A stretch of 43,567 nt of DNA, taken from positions 13,541 to 57,107 of the forward strand of contig JAHBMJ010000127.1 in the NCBI GenBank assembly GCA_018398765.1, read 5' to 3'. The position numbers were made by a program, and so were the translations under genes. This document shows, piece after piece, positions 1 to 11,241 of this stretch. The stretch's first letter is position 1; each line of letters opens with the position of its first letter. The notes beneath the pieces are model-generated. The model was not told where the DNA came from and did not search any database. It saw only the letters and a program-made list of their open reading frames with translations. This stretch comes from Chromera velia. Its lineage: Eukaryota; Sar; Chromeraceae.

Positions 1-1093
1 AACCTCAGCAACAATGACTGACCTTCGGCGACAAACGGAACACTTCTGCCGACCTCCGAGGTCCGAGCGAGAAAATACTTTGTTGCTTCTGCACCGAAGC
101 TCCCTGATGATCAAGGAATCTGAAGCTTAAAACAAGCAAACTATTGCTACAGTTTCGACGTGCTCGGACAGATTGAGAGCAGTTGGGTCTGAAAGCACAA
201 TTTTTTTCAAAGGTCAGTCAAATTCACAGCATCCTGAAAGCGAAACCATATGCAGAGAGGTGTGTGCACTGCGCCTCCGAGGCAGACGCGCGGCGAAGAG
301 GCCGGGGAAAACTGGGACATCTCAAAGGTGCTTCTGGAGGTGGCAAAGCTGGTTATGTAAACAGGATTAATATATATATACAGCTGAGAGCTGGGTCTTT
401 GATCTCGAATCTTTCACTAGAAAGAATCGCCCCAGAGGCCGAAAGAACCCCTACCATTTTTGCGGCGGCGGCGAGCCCTCAGAACAAAAAGGGGGTTCAT
501 TTCCACATATGAAGCACCCCGCAGCGGCGGCGGCAAGGCTTCCACCCAAAAAGTAGGTTCATTTACTTTTGGGGGGGGACACCAGGGGTGATGGAACACT
601 CCTATGCACTTCCCCATACTTCCCCCTTTGGTCGTCTAAGTTCTGCCGACCGCGACCGCTTCGGCGGGCGGCGCGAAATTTGTGGTGACCGCGCGCTCGC
701 GGCCGGCCGGGGCGCGCGAAGGGCGCGGGAATTAAGAGGCCCGCCGGCCGGCCGGGAGTTCAAAAAGTTTTGGAAAAAAGTGCAACTTTGCTACAGCGCG
801 ATAACAGCGCGCGCAGTCGACGGACGCCGGTCCGACGGTGGCCACTTTAATTGAGGTGTTCACACAACACTTTCAACTCAAGTTAATTGCTTGCATGATC
901 GCACAAAGCCCGGGTTCCGACTGGCTTCCACATCTTCGGTGACTGCCCAGACTTTTGCCCATGGCTCATATACCACATACACAGCTGGTCCTGAGCAGGG
1001 CGACCAATCCGGCATACAGCTGAATCTGTACGCATTTGTACCGCTGTGAATTGAACCTCTTCTTTCGCATGTAGGATTCAATCCTTTGCGCCA
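1..1093. other. Upstream region of the CCCH/EEP gene, with GC-rich island
   Basis: No convincing gene is seen. Short ORFs here overlap each other and lack protein-like composition. A compact GC-rich island lies at about 645-760, rich in CGCG and GGCCGG words, 330-450 bases before the start codon at 1094. A short TA-rich stretch (TATATATATA) lies near 370-380. The segment 480-575 contains two similar stretches, each a run of A then a GGTTCATTT word. The island probably marks the promoter (inference; see the similar islands at 27262 and 39594). Confidence 0.45.
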
Positions 1094-2554
1094 ATGAACA
1101 GGAATACCGTGCCGTGCCGTTTCTTCCTCAGGGGAATATGCTCACGGCCCGACTGTGCTTTTAGTCACGTCACCTTGGATGGCGATGGGGGGCCTCTGCA
1201 AGGTTCAAGAAGAGAGGAAGGAAACAAACAAGGGGTGGAAGCTGCGAATACCGTCTACATTGATAAAGAAAGGAGTTCGCCAATGATTGAGACTGCTGCA
1301 TCGGGCGATAATCTCTTACAGGGAGGCTTGACCGTTCCTAGTGGCCCTACCGACCCCAGGGGCATGACTGAGAGGCAGAGTCTAACTTTTCAAGCCCATA
1401 CGTCTCTTGTCAGTCAGACCCGCATTTTTTGTTTTCCGGACACAGACGTAGTCCACAAGAGACTCTCAGACCACTCTCTCGTCACCTTCTTGTTACCGGA
1501 GTTCCATCTAGTCATGGTTTCTCTGAACTGTATGTGCACAGGAGAGAGACACAACAGGGCGCAGGCAAACTCGTTCGGGATCGATCCGACGAGTACGCAG
1601 GGCCGGAAAGCCCGTTTTGAAGGCCTCATAGAAACCCTTGTGAGAACTGTGAAAAGTCACTCACGCAGCCACACACAGACTCGAGAGCTCCAAGTTTCAG
1701 GAGGTGCTGAGCCAGGTTCGATGCAGGTGCCACCTGCTGAATCGGGGGGGCGTGAGGGTGATGTTCAGCTTGGTGTTGTGATCGCTCTCCAGGAGTTTCC
1801 GCGTCTCCCTTCCACTGGGGCGGGGGATTTGGGGGCCTCGTTGAAGTCCCGTTTTCCCGGTTGGCGTATGGAAGGGGGTCAGCTTGACAACAGGGGGGAC
1901 TCGCACAGCCAACTGCAGATGCTTCTCTCCCCATCTCTAGCCAGAGGGGTTGGAAGTCCTGCAAATCCGTCACTGAGACCTCTGAGTGTTCGGGAGGTCT
2001 TGGCCCTGATCCCCTCGTCGCTTATGAAAATTGTGGCTGGGGAGATTGCGGGGTGTCGAGGGAACTCTCAGTGGAGAGACTCCCGATTCCAGTCGGTGTC
2101 TCTGGGAAAGGGGCAACCGGCGGTGATCAATGTTCATCCTGGCCCTTCAGCCCCAGGACGTTATGGCCATCAGGACCCTGTTGTGTGGCTCATTGACGCC
2201 CTCGCTTGTGGCCTTCTCCTAGGTCCTACCATCGAGGCGTCGCGTGTTCTTGTGGTGGGAGATTTTAATAGGCCGGTGGAGGGGCTGGTGAAGCCTGTGC
2301 GGGCAAATGACCCATCCAGGTCGGTGGAAGGCGAGAACATTTCTACTCGAGCGCTTCCCACTCGGTGGACGAGCGTGTCAACCCCCTCCTTTCCCTCCCA
2401 CCTGGCGCCTTTCCTTCACCAAAAACATACAAAAGAAAAAGATCAGGCCAGTGCAGGACAAACACTGCTTGCATGGAACCAGAAGCCTGTCGATCACCTT
2501 CTAGAAATTATTGTTGACCCAGATTTTGTCTCACTGGTTGGCCGCAGTGTCTGA
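1094..2554 (+). CDS. CCCH zinc finger protein with EEP (endonuclease/exonuclease/phosphatase)-like domain
   Basis: Intronless 486-residue ORF with an ATG start. The N-terminus carries a CCCH zinc finger (Cys8, Cys16, Cys21, His25; spacing C-x7-C-x4-C-x3-H), a fold that usually binds RNA. The C-terminal two thirds show the EEP-nuclease motif order: Asn145 (SLN), Glu234 (ALQEF), His348 (NVHPG), Asp390/Asn392 (VVGDFN) and a final Asp467-His468 (VDHLL). Members of this superfamily cleave phosphodiesters with Mg2+, including deadenylases, AP endonucleases and LINE endonucleases. A second SDH-type motif (residues 125-127), normally C-terminal in the fold, sits before the first motif. Lack of introns in an intron-rich region suggests retroposition or a mobile-element origin. 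An RNA-decay nuclease and a LINE-derived endonuclease are both possible. The domain call rests on motifs only; catalytic activity is unproven. Confidence 0.65.
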   Translation: MNRNTVPCRFFLRGICSRPDCAFSHVTLDGDGGPLQGSRREEGNKQGVEAANTVYIDKERSSPMIETAASGDNLLQGGLTVPSGPTDPRGMTERQSLTFQAHTSLVSQTRIFCFPDTDVVHKRLSDHSLVTFLLPEFHLVMVSLNCMCTGERHNRAQANSFGIDPTSTQGRKARFEGLIETLVRTVKSHSRSHTQTRELQVSGGAEPGSMQVPPAESGGREGDVQLGVVIALQEFPRLPSTGAGDLGASLKSRFPGWRMEGGQLDNRGDSHSQLQMLLSPSLARGVGSPANPSLRPLSVREVLALIPSSLMKIVAGEIAGCRGNSQWRDSRFQSVSLGKGQPAVINVHPGPSAPGRYGHQDPVVWLIDALACGLLLGPTIEASRVLVVGDFNRPVEGLVKPVRANDPSRSVEGENISTRALPTRWTSVSTPSFPSHLAPFLHQKHTKEKDQASAGQTLLAWNQKPVDHLLEIIVDPDFVSLVGRSV

Positions 2555-3643
2555 TTTCTTCGCCGATTCCGTGATTTCCACTGTCACGGGCCACTGACAG
2601 GCCAAACAGTTCAAAGAATGAGTCAAAAGAACAATTCACCAGAAAACAATGTATAACTATAATGTATATACTAGAATATATACCGTATAATTGAATTGAT
2701 CTGAATTGAATTGAGGCGGCTAAACTAATATTTTATGTTAATTAAAACTTGCACCTCAAGGTTAAACTTATAGAACCCCATAAGCTTATACCGCTTACGC
2801 TATCGCATTTGGGAGTAGTTGGGACAATTGGAATGCCCAATTAGGAATTTGGAATCCCGAATTCCCAATTTGGAGCAATTTGGAAACATTTTTTTCTGTG
2901 TGAAAAACTTGTTGTACAAAGCTGTATTTTTGTGCATAAACATTTTAAAACTCAAAAATTTTAAATCTAAACACCAATTAGCTGTACATAAAGATTCAAC
3001 CTAAAAAAAATATAATTAAAAATTTGAATTTCCAATTGAAAATCTAATTTTCCAATTAAAAATCACATATACGTTTTTTGAATTGGAAAAATTCAGGAAA
3101 ATAAATTGGATGAGTGATGATGATGATGATTGAGGGTTATTAAATCCTAGATCCAGCGATGCCAGACCCCAAGCCACTAATAAGGCTTTGAAGATAACCC
3201 CATATCATGCAAAACGCTTACTCAACCTAGGTTTCATGGGGTATTTGAAGGCTTGCAAGACTAGGCGGCCCCTTCGCTTTAGTCTTAAGTATGCACGCCA
3301 GACGGAGATACCCAGTCCTCGGAAAAGACAAAACTTACATAGTACAGAACAAACCAACCCTCCCACCTGTCTTCTCCCCCATAAGAGCAGGATGCCCGAC
3401 GGCACCATTTGTTCAGAACCTATGGAAAGACAAGAACAAAAGAAGACGCGCCCTCTCTGTCCAAAACCCTCTCTCCACCCAATACCCCACTTTTATTTGT
3501 TTCAAGAGCTAGTAAACTTGCTGTCCAAAGTTTAACCTCAGACCTGAAACCTGAGCCTCCCTGACTGAAGATCGATAGAAATCTACAGGAAAGCAAACGA
3601 CAAGACAAGAGAGTTACCAACCTTCTTCTCCTGTCTGCCCCTT
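2555..3643. other. AT-rich intergenic block
   Basis: Strongly AT-rich from about 2620 to 3140, then mixed composition. Between 2819 and 3090 the words AATTGG, CCAATT and GAATTC recur on both strands, so this stretch can fold on itself. A (GAT)5 tract at 3116-3130 sits in a motif shared with 11481-11506. The short ORFs at 3188-3535 (+) and 3205-3408 (-) have no recognisable features and are not called as genes. Confidence 0.5.
3116..3130. repeat. (GAT)5 tract within a shared motif
   Basis: Five GAT copies preceded by AGT and followed by TGAGGG. The same arrangement, with six copies, occurs at 11484-11501. Confidence 0.8.
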
Positions 3644-4659
3644 CTATCCCCATTCAGACTCTTCCTCCCCTTTCCCTCTGATATCAGGTCCTTTGTATTT
3701 CTTCTTACTTCCACCCTTTCTTCCCCCTGTCTGGTTTGAACCTGTCAGATCGCTCCTTAATAAGGCGGTTTGTAGTGCATTGGCCTCTCGTTTCCCCCCA
3801 GAAGGCTTCGCGACCAATGGTATCATCATACTCCTAGCCGCTGGAACTAGTGATTTCGAAGATTCAGCGGCAGCCGCGGAGCAAGGGATTGGAGGACTGG
3901 GTTGGTCCCTATCCCTCGGTCGGACTGCTATAGGTTTGGTAGCCCTGGAGGCCGGAGGCGGGTTTACAGTGCTGCTACTCTTTAAAGGTGGCGTGATATA
4001 GTCAGATTTTGGTGCAGAGAGCAATGATGACGCTCCAAGGGCCTGGGAGCAGGACCCCGTGAGGGAGGAGCAGGAGACTAAGCGGGTAGACCTGCCTCGG
4101 CGGTTTGGTTAAGGGGTTGAAAGGGAGGCTGTGTGATCGTCTGAAGGCGGCGTTCTCTGGCTTCCGTCAGCTCAGCGCGAGTTTTGGCCCTTCTAACGGT
4201 GAAAGAAACTGAAAAGTTGTCATCCGCCAAGTTGAAGTGGAACCCGTTTGGCTGGAAAATAGAAGAAAAGTTCTCTACACGTCTTCTGTCGATGAAACCG
4301 ATCTCGCAGCCACCGGGAAAGGAGTGAAAAGAGCAAATATTAAAGAAGGGGTCAAGAAATACAAACTTTTCCATCATGGCGTTGCCGATCTTTGTCATCA
4401 CCTGCCAGAACAGAGAGGAGCGGTCAGTAAAAAGAACCTGGTCATGAGTACGACACGAGGCCGGTTCACAACCATGGTTTGGGTCAAAGCCCAGGAGGAC
4501 TCTCTTGCATACGTTTTCATTCCTCCTTTGTCTCTCCACCAAACAATTGAAAGAGGACTTCAAAGAATCAAGGTCTTTCCGAAGAGAGAAGTTCTCATCT
4601 TTTTGAGTAGATTCTATGGTAAATTCTACTAAACTCCACAAAATTCCACTAAATTCCAA
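3644..4659 (-). pseudogene. Possible broken mobile-element or orphan gene (two adjacent ORFs)
   Basis: Two minus-strand ORFs lie end to end. 4078-4659 gives about 193 residues (TTG at the 5' edge, no good ATG) and 3644-4024 gives about 126 residues. The first looks protein-like, with a Cys/His-containing segment, a Phe/Asp-rich middle and a charged RRAKTRAELTEARERR stretch. The second is Ser/Pro-rich, then Lys/Gly-rich (GGRKGGSKKKYKG), like some gag or ORF1 tails. They are in different frames, separated by a stop and 53 bases, so an intact gene would need a splice or a frameshift. Both lie inside AT-rich, repeat-like flanks. No family was recognised; a decayed retroelement ORF is a guess. Confidence 0.3.
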
Positions 4660-6674
4660 GGATAAATTCCGTTAAATTCCACTAAAATCCTGGGGAATTT
4701 AATTTAGCCGGTAATAAAAAAATAATTAACCCGGTTTTATAGGGTATATGCCTTAATTTTCATTCATTCAACTTAAAATTAATTCTCCTAAATTAAAAAT
4801 CTAGTTAAAAATTTAGCTATGATCGATTGAGACTGAAATCTTTAAAGTTCAATACTAACTTCTATAATTCTATATCAAAAAATAATTTGAAAATCTTGTT
4901 CTTTATAAAAAAAAACAATTCTAAGAACAAATTAATAAATAATAATTCTGAACAATTAAGCGTGCAATTTGGTTTTAACATTCCTTTACAGTTTTGTACA
5001 GTTTTGTTTCCACTTTTTTGAATTGAATGAATTCTGTTAACTTCTGTCACCGGGAATTCTGCCATATAGTGGTGAATACTTTTCATACTGGTTAACAATC
5101 ATAGACTCATATATGATGCTAGATATGATGTAATGGGGAGCATTGACTTAAAGTTTGTTCCTAGCGTCTGGCCTATACGTCTTTCATCTCTTCCTTCTGT
5201 CCTGGTTACTGCTCTCGCTACTAGCTCTCTCTCTCATGCGACCTCATACTTGACGCTCCTCCATCTGAATGCCTTCTTCGGCATTTGCTAAGTACTTCCT
5301 ACCCCTCAGTCATAACCAGTGTGATGTAATTATTCAGGAATATCCGAAGGAACAAGTGGGTACTAGAGTGGGTGTCCAGTCTGAACAGTCTCGCCCTAGG
5401 TCTTGCCTGCAGTACACGAGCTTGAATGAATTAGGAAATGGCATTCCCAACAAATGCGATGACGCGCTGCATGGTGAAACGGAGTTTGCAAAGCAGCGGT
5501 CGATTAAATTTGAGTGGTATCACTCAGATCTGATGCAATCGTGCCATGGTACACTTGAAAGACACACGGGCGAAAGGCAAACTGCAGGAATGCAACGCTG
5601 TTGTGCGCACAGGTGGTTCTCTCCCTCGGTGCTCTGCTCGTCCCCTGCAAGACCTCTTCCACCCTCCTACATACACATCTGTCTGTGTGTCCACGGACCT
5701 GCCCCCTCCAGGTCTTGCTTCCCTGTCCCGTTTGCTGACTTCGCAATCCTCTGTTCAAAGCCCCCTCCTCCCCCCTTGTCTTGCAGCATGACGACAGGAA
5801 ACACACAAGCACGACCCAATCGAGCAGAGATGACAGAGAAAGGCACAGCAACAGCCAGGAGAACCCCCATCCTATGTGCACAGTTCATTCGACCTCCTTC
5901 TCTCTTTCCCTCTCTCAGCGCAGCCAGACTGTTACGGAGAAGGAGTATTCGTGGAAGGCGGAAGTGAGAAGCGGAACACAGGGAGAGAAGGAAGGAAGAA
6001 AGGGCAGATTGATTGATTGATCGATACCGCTCCTCCCCTGTCCTCCTCCTCCTCCTCTCTGTTATTTGAGAGAGGCGTTTTTTCTTCTTGTACAAGAGGG
6101 GCGAGCGGGAGAGGAAAGAAGAGACACAGACGGCGTTGGAAGCGGGATCGAGGAAGGAACCTTCTGAGGATCGGGAGACGGAAATCAATAAAGGAAGAAA
6201 AGGACTGACGGGCGAATACCGCGCGTCTGCCAACAAGAGGGATGGATGGATGGATGGAGGGAGGGAGGGAGGGAGGGAGGGGGGGGGGAAGGGCGTACAA
6301 GCACGATGGATGTGACGCATGGGAACGCACGAAGGACAGAAGAAACAAAAGAGAATTCGAGTCTTCCGCCTGTCTGTACGAACAAAGGAAGAGAGCAACA
6401 GCAAGACATGGACACAGACAGACGCATACGCAGACAGGCAGGATAGAAGGAAGGAAGGACGGATGGACCAGGATGCAACTATGATCCCGCCTTCCCCCTT
6501 TCTTCCCTCTCGTTGGTTGTCTGCACAAAACAAATTCCAATAAATGAAGGGATGGATGAGGGGAGCGAGAGAAAGACGAACAGCGATCTCACCAGACCCC
6601 GCACCCACCCGCACTCGACACACACCCCTAAAATTCCTTCCCTCTTCACCCCCTTCTCTATGAAGCAGCCCTTT
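4660..6674. other. AT-rich spacer, then unassigned DNA downstream of the coiled-coil gene
   Basis: At 4615-4690 a degenerate repeat of about 10 bases (AAATTCCACT-like) is followed by AT-rich DNA to about 5130. From 5134 to 6674 composition is mixed. The plus ORF at 5269-5967 and several minus ORFs overlap but show no domain or consistent splice pattern. Much of the minus reading is low-complexity Ser/Pro/Leu generated by purine-rich microsatellites. It may include the 3' UTR of the coiled-coil gene. No gene is called. Confidence 0.4.
6238..6292. repeat. GGAT/GGGA tetranucleotide microsatellite
   Basis: Tandem GGAT copies run into GGGA copies and end in a G-run. Confidence 0.85.
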
Positions 6675-7537
6675 TCACCTCGCCTTCCTCTCTGCCGTCT
6701 TTGTCGTCCCCTTTGAGCGTTTTGCCTGCAGAGTGTTGGCGGTTCCCCCGGACGCGCTTCCTGTCCTGGAGGGCAGGTGGTGGTTCATCATGCCTAAAGC
6801 CGCCTGGAACGACCTCGCAGACCCGCTCTGCAGGGACAAAGGGAGGGAGGGCAAAAACTCAGGATGATGGGAAGGAAATGGGTGAAGCATCGGCTTCACA
6901 CATACAGTCTCTCTCAGAAAATCAAAAAGAGGGGGGGCTTGGAGCGGGGGTGGGTGGGGAGCGTTCTGAGCGGCAAAAGGGAAAGGCACCAAAAGAAACA
7001 AGGGGAGAAAGAAGCCACAAAATGATGTCGCGTCTCTCTTGGGCGTCTTTGTTGATTCAAAAGCAGTCTCCTGAGCTTCATTGTTGCACATAAGAAAGCC
7101 ACACACACTTCTTCCAACTTCATTCATTCTTGTTCACGTTCTTTCTCCGACATTCTTGCTCTCAGCCTGCATGTTTGAGAGAAATCCCTCAGAACAGAAA
7201 GAACCCACCCTGCTCGGCTTGTTCGTCCCTCCCACGACAGAAGAGGAGCAGCTGTTGTGAAGAGACCCCTCCAGTTCCTCGTATGCCTGCCTCTGGGTGA
7301 CTTGAGTGTTCTGGAGACGGAGAATCAACTCGGCCTCCTCCCTCTCCAATTTCGCAACCATGGCTTCTGTTCGAGCACGCTGAGTCTCCTCCTGCAATTA
7401 AGCACACAGGCACACAAACAGGCAGAAAGACGAGACGAGACGACAGCCTGGTGAACAGAGGCAAAACACAAGCAGCAAGCCACAGAAACAAATGCGGCCT
7501 GCCTGCCAGCGATGATAAGTCGAGCGAGTGTGGACAG

Positions 7538-7568
<31 letters not shown>

Positions 7569-8201
7569 CATGGTGAGCATGAGTCTCCCTCCACATGTAG
7601 AGGCAACCAACAGGCCTCTTACGACCTGCTCTCCTTTCACCCTGCGTCTGTGCATGTCTGCTCTCACATGCAGTCTTTTGGTAAAAACACAAAATTCTGG
7701 ACCCTCCTGCGTGAGGGACATTCAGAATAAAACAGAGACAAACGACTGCGTGCCTCCTGGAGAAATGAAGTGGCCTGTCATCCTTCTTTCCAACTTTCCG
7801 GCTGTACGTCTTCCCTTCCCCAACCAGCCCCTTCTCTCAGCTGCCAGACCGACCGACCGACCTTGGCGACCTTCGCCTCGTACTCAAGACGAGCGGCCTC
7901 GACCTTCATTTGCTGCAGCAGGAAAGGGGGGGGGGGACAGGTTCACATACACAAAGAAGAAATTCTTCGCATTTGCTACCGCAACCTTTATTTGCCAATT
8001 GAATAGAGGGAACGAAGTCAACACGTGAGGAGGGACGCCATGGCGAGTGCAGAGAAGAAGTGACCGAACTGAAATGCAGATCCACTCACTGGAGAAGAGA
8101 GGGGCCAGTTGCAGAGGGGCTTCTTTACTCTTGCGCCTCCTTACCTTCCAGTGCTTTTCTCTTCCATTCTCCTGTTGACTACTGCTTTCTTTGTCTCGGG
8201 T

Positions 8202-8243
<42 letters not shown>

Positions 8244-10314
8244 TGTGTGTATTGATTCCGCACTCCCAGACTCGCTGACTGGAAGGAACGAACGAAGCTA
8301 CGAAGGAAGAACGAACGGAAGGAAGGAAGGAAAGGGGGAGGAAGCGGAAAAAAAAAAATAGATGGTTTGAACCTGAAGGCCCCAACATGAGGGGCCTTTC
8401 ACCATTCACCGCTTCTTCGCTTGCAAGAGACCGCACCGACACTCCCCAGAACCACTGATGGACTTCACTGCACCATCAGGGGTCAGCGGCCCAGCGGAGA
8501 ACAGAATCAAGCAATTGAAGGACAGACGTGATGGCCACGCGAGAACACCTATCTAGCCTCCATTGTGAGAAGAATGCCCGCGGTTTCCTCTGAGGGAAAG
8601 ATGATTCTCCCGTGGGGTTCAAAACATCCATGTCTTTCTCATTCCTCAATTGCCCCCAGAGAGAGAGAGAGAGAGAGAAAGAAAGAAAGAAAGAAAGAAA
8701 GGAAGAAAGAGAAAGAGACTGACTGACTGACCTGTTCCTCCTCGAGTCTCCTCTTCACCTCGTCCTTCTGGCTCTTGATCATGTGTGCCCTCTCTGCCTT
8801 GGTGGCCCTCTCAAAGAGCTCTCTCTCCCTTTTGTTCTGCTCGATGTCGAAGCTCTCCGTCTTCACCGACCGGGCGTCTGCGGCCTGCAGGCGGTCGGTT
8901 AAAAAATCAATAAGTCAAGCTGGGAAGGCAACCAACGCCCCAAAGTATGACCCCCCCCTTCGAGTAGATGAAAGAGGATGGGCCGTCAGTGAGGTAGAAG
9001 GAAGGCAGGAAAACACAGGCGTTGGTTCTCCGGTCTACTCTTCGCTGCCCTCTGTACGCATACTTTCTTTGTGACTGACTTTCCTTTCGCTGATGACGTT
9101 TTTCGAGTTGTCTCTCATCGCCCGGGCCCTTTCTCTTTCTGCCGCCACCAGTTGTTGTTGCTGACGCAGCTGCGTGTACTTGTTGCGGTAGAACTGCGGG
9201 AGGGAATTAAAGGGGGGAAGAGCGGATCGACAGAATGGCGAGAACAGGTCATGCAATTTGGTGCTGTCTTAAGGAAATGCTTGCTGTGAACGAGCAACAG
9301 GAGAAAGAAAAGGCGGATGAAGGATATTACGAAGAAATGAAGCAAAGAAAGGAGAAACACATCAGGAAGGAAGGAAGGAAGGAAGGGAGGGAGCACACAA
9401 GCAAGGAAGGAAAAGGACATCAGGAAGGAAGGCCCTCTCCATCTCTTCGACAGGCATCGCGCGACGAGCTGCTTACCTCGTCTTTAGCTCTCTGTCTGTC
9501 GTCGGCTCTGTCTCGGAGGTTGTCGAGGTCTGTCTTCTTCTTTCGCGTCTCCTGAATTTTCTTCCACGCCTTCTCTTCCTCTGCCTGCAAGTGTAAACAG
9601 CAGGCGGCAGGGGAAAGGGGCCCGTTGACGGAGAAGGGAAGAAAACAGAGGCAGGTCGAAAGAATGAGAGTGGTGGAGGAATTGAGATAAAGAAAGGGGG
9701 GGGCGGGGGGGAGTAAAAGGAACGATGGGTACGGATGCAAAGATTGGTACGTGCATCATGACGGTGCGAAAAGAGCAGGTGGAAGGCAGACCGTCATGCA
9801 GACAGAAAACTTGATTTCTTATCTATCTCTCCACTACACAGGCAGAGAGCCTCCAACAAACCCAAAATGTCCAGACCTTTCGGATGTCGTGCAATCTCTT
9901 CGCTTCATTTGAATTTCGGGAATTTAGTGGGGTACATCGTTTCCTCAATATGTGCGCAGTCACGTGTCAAGAAACTCACCGACGTTCACACATGCGAAAT
10001 CTTGTGCGAAACTCTCGCCCCCCTGTATTTTCCTGACCTTCAAGAGAGCGATCCGGTTCGAGAGCATTTGAGCGTCCAGTTCAGCCCTCCGTCTCCCCTC
10101 CTTGGCAAGAGTCAAGGAGAGCTTCGCGATCCCCTCGGGTGAATCCCCCCCCGGCTGCACAGAAGAGGAAACGGAGGAAGGGCAGCAAGAACAGCAAGAG
10201 AAGCTTTGAGGTCCAGATGTGGGCAGGGAAGGGCAATACGAAGAAAAACAACAGATTGTGAAGAGGGAATCTTTGTTTGTTATCCTGACCGGAGAAAGTG
10301 TTGCTTCTTCCATT
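6675..10314 (-). CDS. Coiled-coil protein, eight exons
   Basis: Model: complement of 6675-6827, 7209-7391, 7862-7912, 8732-8884, 9080-9193, 9477-9584, 10038-10154, 10291-10314, giving about 300 residues. Every junction is GT-AG and every exon is an exact multiple of three (24, 117, 108, 114, 153, 51, 183, 153). The start ATG at 10314 opens an 8-residue exon (MEEATLSP). Residues from about 15 to 240 are highly charged helix with long runs of Glu, Lys, Arg and Gln (for example AEEEKAWKKIQETRKKK), typical of an extended coiled coil. The C-terminus (about 240-300) is Ser/Gly/Arg-rich and probably disordered. No signal peptide or membrane segment is seen. I do not recognise the family; cytoskeletal or flagellar structural roles are common for such proteins but are not shown here. 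The last two exons are least certain: without the GTGGGT donor at 7208, exon 7 would read on to a stop at 7134. Confidence 0.75.
7536..7568. repeat. GACA microsatellite in coiled-coil gene intron
   Basis: Near-perfect tandem GACA copies with one GACG, within the intron between exons 6 and 7 of the coiled-coil gene. Confidence 0.85.
8204..8251. repeat. (CT)n(GT)n dinucleotide microsatellite
   Basis: About twelve CT units run directly into about twelve GT units inside an intron of the minus-strand coiled-coil gene. Confidence 0.9.
8659..8731. repeat. (GA)n/(GAAA)n/(GACT)n compound microsatellite at an intron start
   Basis: In transcript orientation the intron begins with tandem GTCA, then CTTT copies, then CT copies. 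The microsatellite abuts the splice donor at 8731. Confidence 0.85.
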
Positions 10315-10717
10315 CTCAAAGCAGGCACTGGAATTCAGACACCCAGCAGAGCAGAAGTCAAATCTGCGAATCGCTGTAGGGAACAATAAGCGCACACAAT
10401 GATTCGAGACAGATCGATTTGCAAGAGAGCTGGGCTCGGTCTGCTTTCAGAGTTGATCAAGCAAAGCAGAAGCTTTCGGGCTGGGCTGTGGTTTCAATCA
10501 GCGAAAGCAGGATGCCAGCCAGGTGATTTGCGTGAGGCTGTGTGTGCACAGGGTTCAGCAAATGCTACTGAAATTACAGATGATGTAGCCTGTTGATCCA
10601 AGATGATCAAAGCTAGCTCATTGATGCTCCTTGCCTGCAAGTTTTAATGGACGTCTCTTGGCCGCAATGGCTGTAAGCTAGCCAAGTTCCTTTTTAAGGG
10701 TGCGGGGGTGGGGGGGT
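10315..10717. other. Region upstream of the coiled-coil gene
   Basis: Probable 5' UTR and promoter of the minus-strand coiled-coil gene. The plus ORF at 10399-10596 has no recognisable feature. The segment ends in a G-rich run just before the assembly gap. Confidence 0.35.
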
Positions 10718-10852
10718 NNNNNNNNNNNNNNNNNNNNNNNNNNNNNNNNNNNNNNNNNNNNNNNNNNNNNNNNNNNNNNNNNNNNNNNNNNNNNNNNNNN
10801 NNNNNNNNNNNNNNNNNNNNNNNNNNNNNNNNNNNNNNNNNNNNNNNNNNNN
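10718..10852. other. Assembly gap (135 N)
   Basis: Run of N bases, bordered on the left by a G-rich run and on the right by a GC-rich stretch (10853-10892). Such composition often breaks assembly. Confidence 0.99.
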
Positions 10853-10909
10853 GGGCCGCGGGCGGAAGCGCCGCCGCGATCCGCCGCGCGGGCCAAATTG
10901 GGGTGGTGT

Positions 10910-11241
10910 CCAAAGTAGATCCATTTTGAAAAGAACGGTCCCTGAAAACTGCCGTGACCCGCAGAAAGATGCCCAAAGTAGATCCATTTTTAAAAGAACG
11001 GTCCCTGAAAACTGCCGTGACCCGCAGAAAGATGCCCAAAGTAGATCTGTTTTGAAAAGAACGGTCCCTGAAAACTGTGGTGACCTGCAAAAAGATGCCT
11101 AAAGTACATCTATTTTGAAAACAAGGGTCCTTAAAAACTACTGAAAACTGTCGATCGTGACCCGCAGAATTAAAGATGCCCAAAGTAGATCCATTCTGAA
11201 AAAAACGGTCCCTAAAAACTGCCGTAACCCGCAAAAAGATG
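10910..11241 (-). repeat. 63-bp tandem repeat array, open in frame on the minus strand
   Basis: Five units begin at about 10910, 10973, 11036, 11099 and 11180. Spacing is 63 bp three times, then 81 bp because unit 4 carries an extra 18 bp with an internal duplication of AAAACT-like sequence. 63 and 81 are both multiples of three. On the minus strand an ORF from an ATG at 11294 runs through all units as a 21-residue repeat containing TAVFRDRSFQNGSTL. It continues into the assembly gap, so its end cannot be read. It could be a repeat-protein gene or a minisatellite whose frame is open by chance. Confidence 0.75.

Noticed and set aside
5269-5967. 232-codon plus ORF
   Set aside because: No domain, composition drifts from mixed to Pro/Ser/Cys-rich, and the second half overlaps repeat-driven frames; no splice partner found.
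5667-6623. 318-codon minus ORF downstream of the coiled-coil gene
   Set aside because: Ser/Pro/Leu-rich reading produced by GGGA and GGAA microsatellites; several frames are equally open.
10910-11241. CRISPR-like array
   Set aside because: Units abut with no unique spacers, and the DNA is eukaryotic nuclear; it is a tandem minisatellite.
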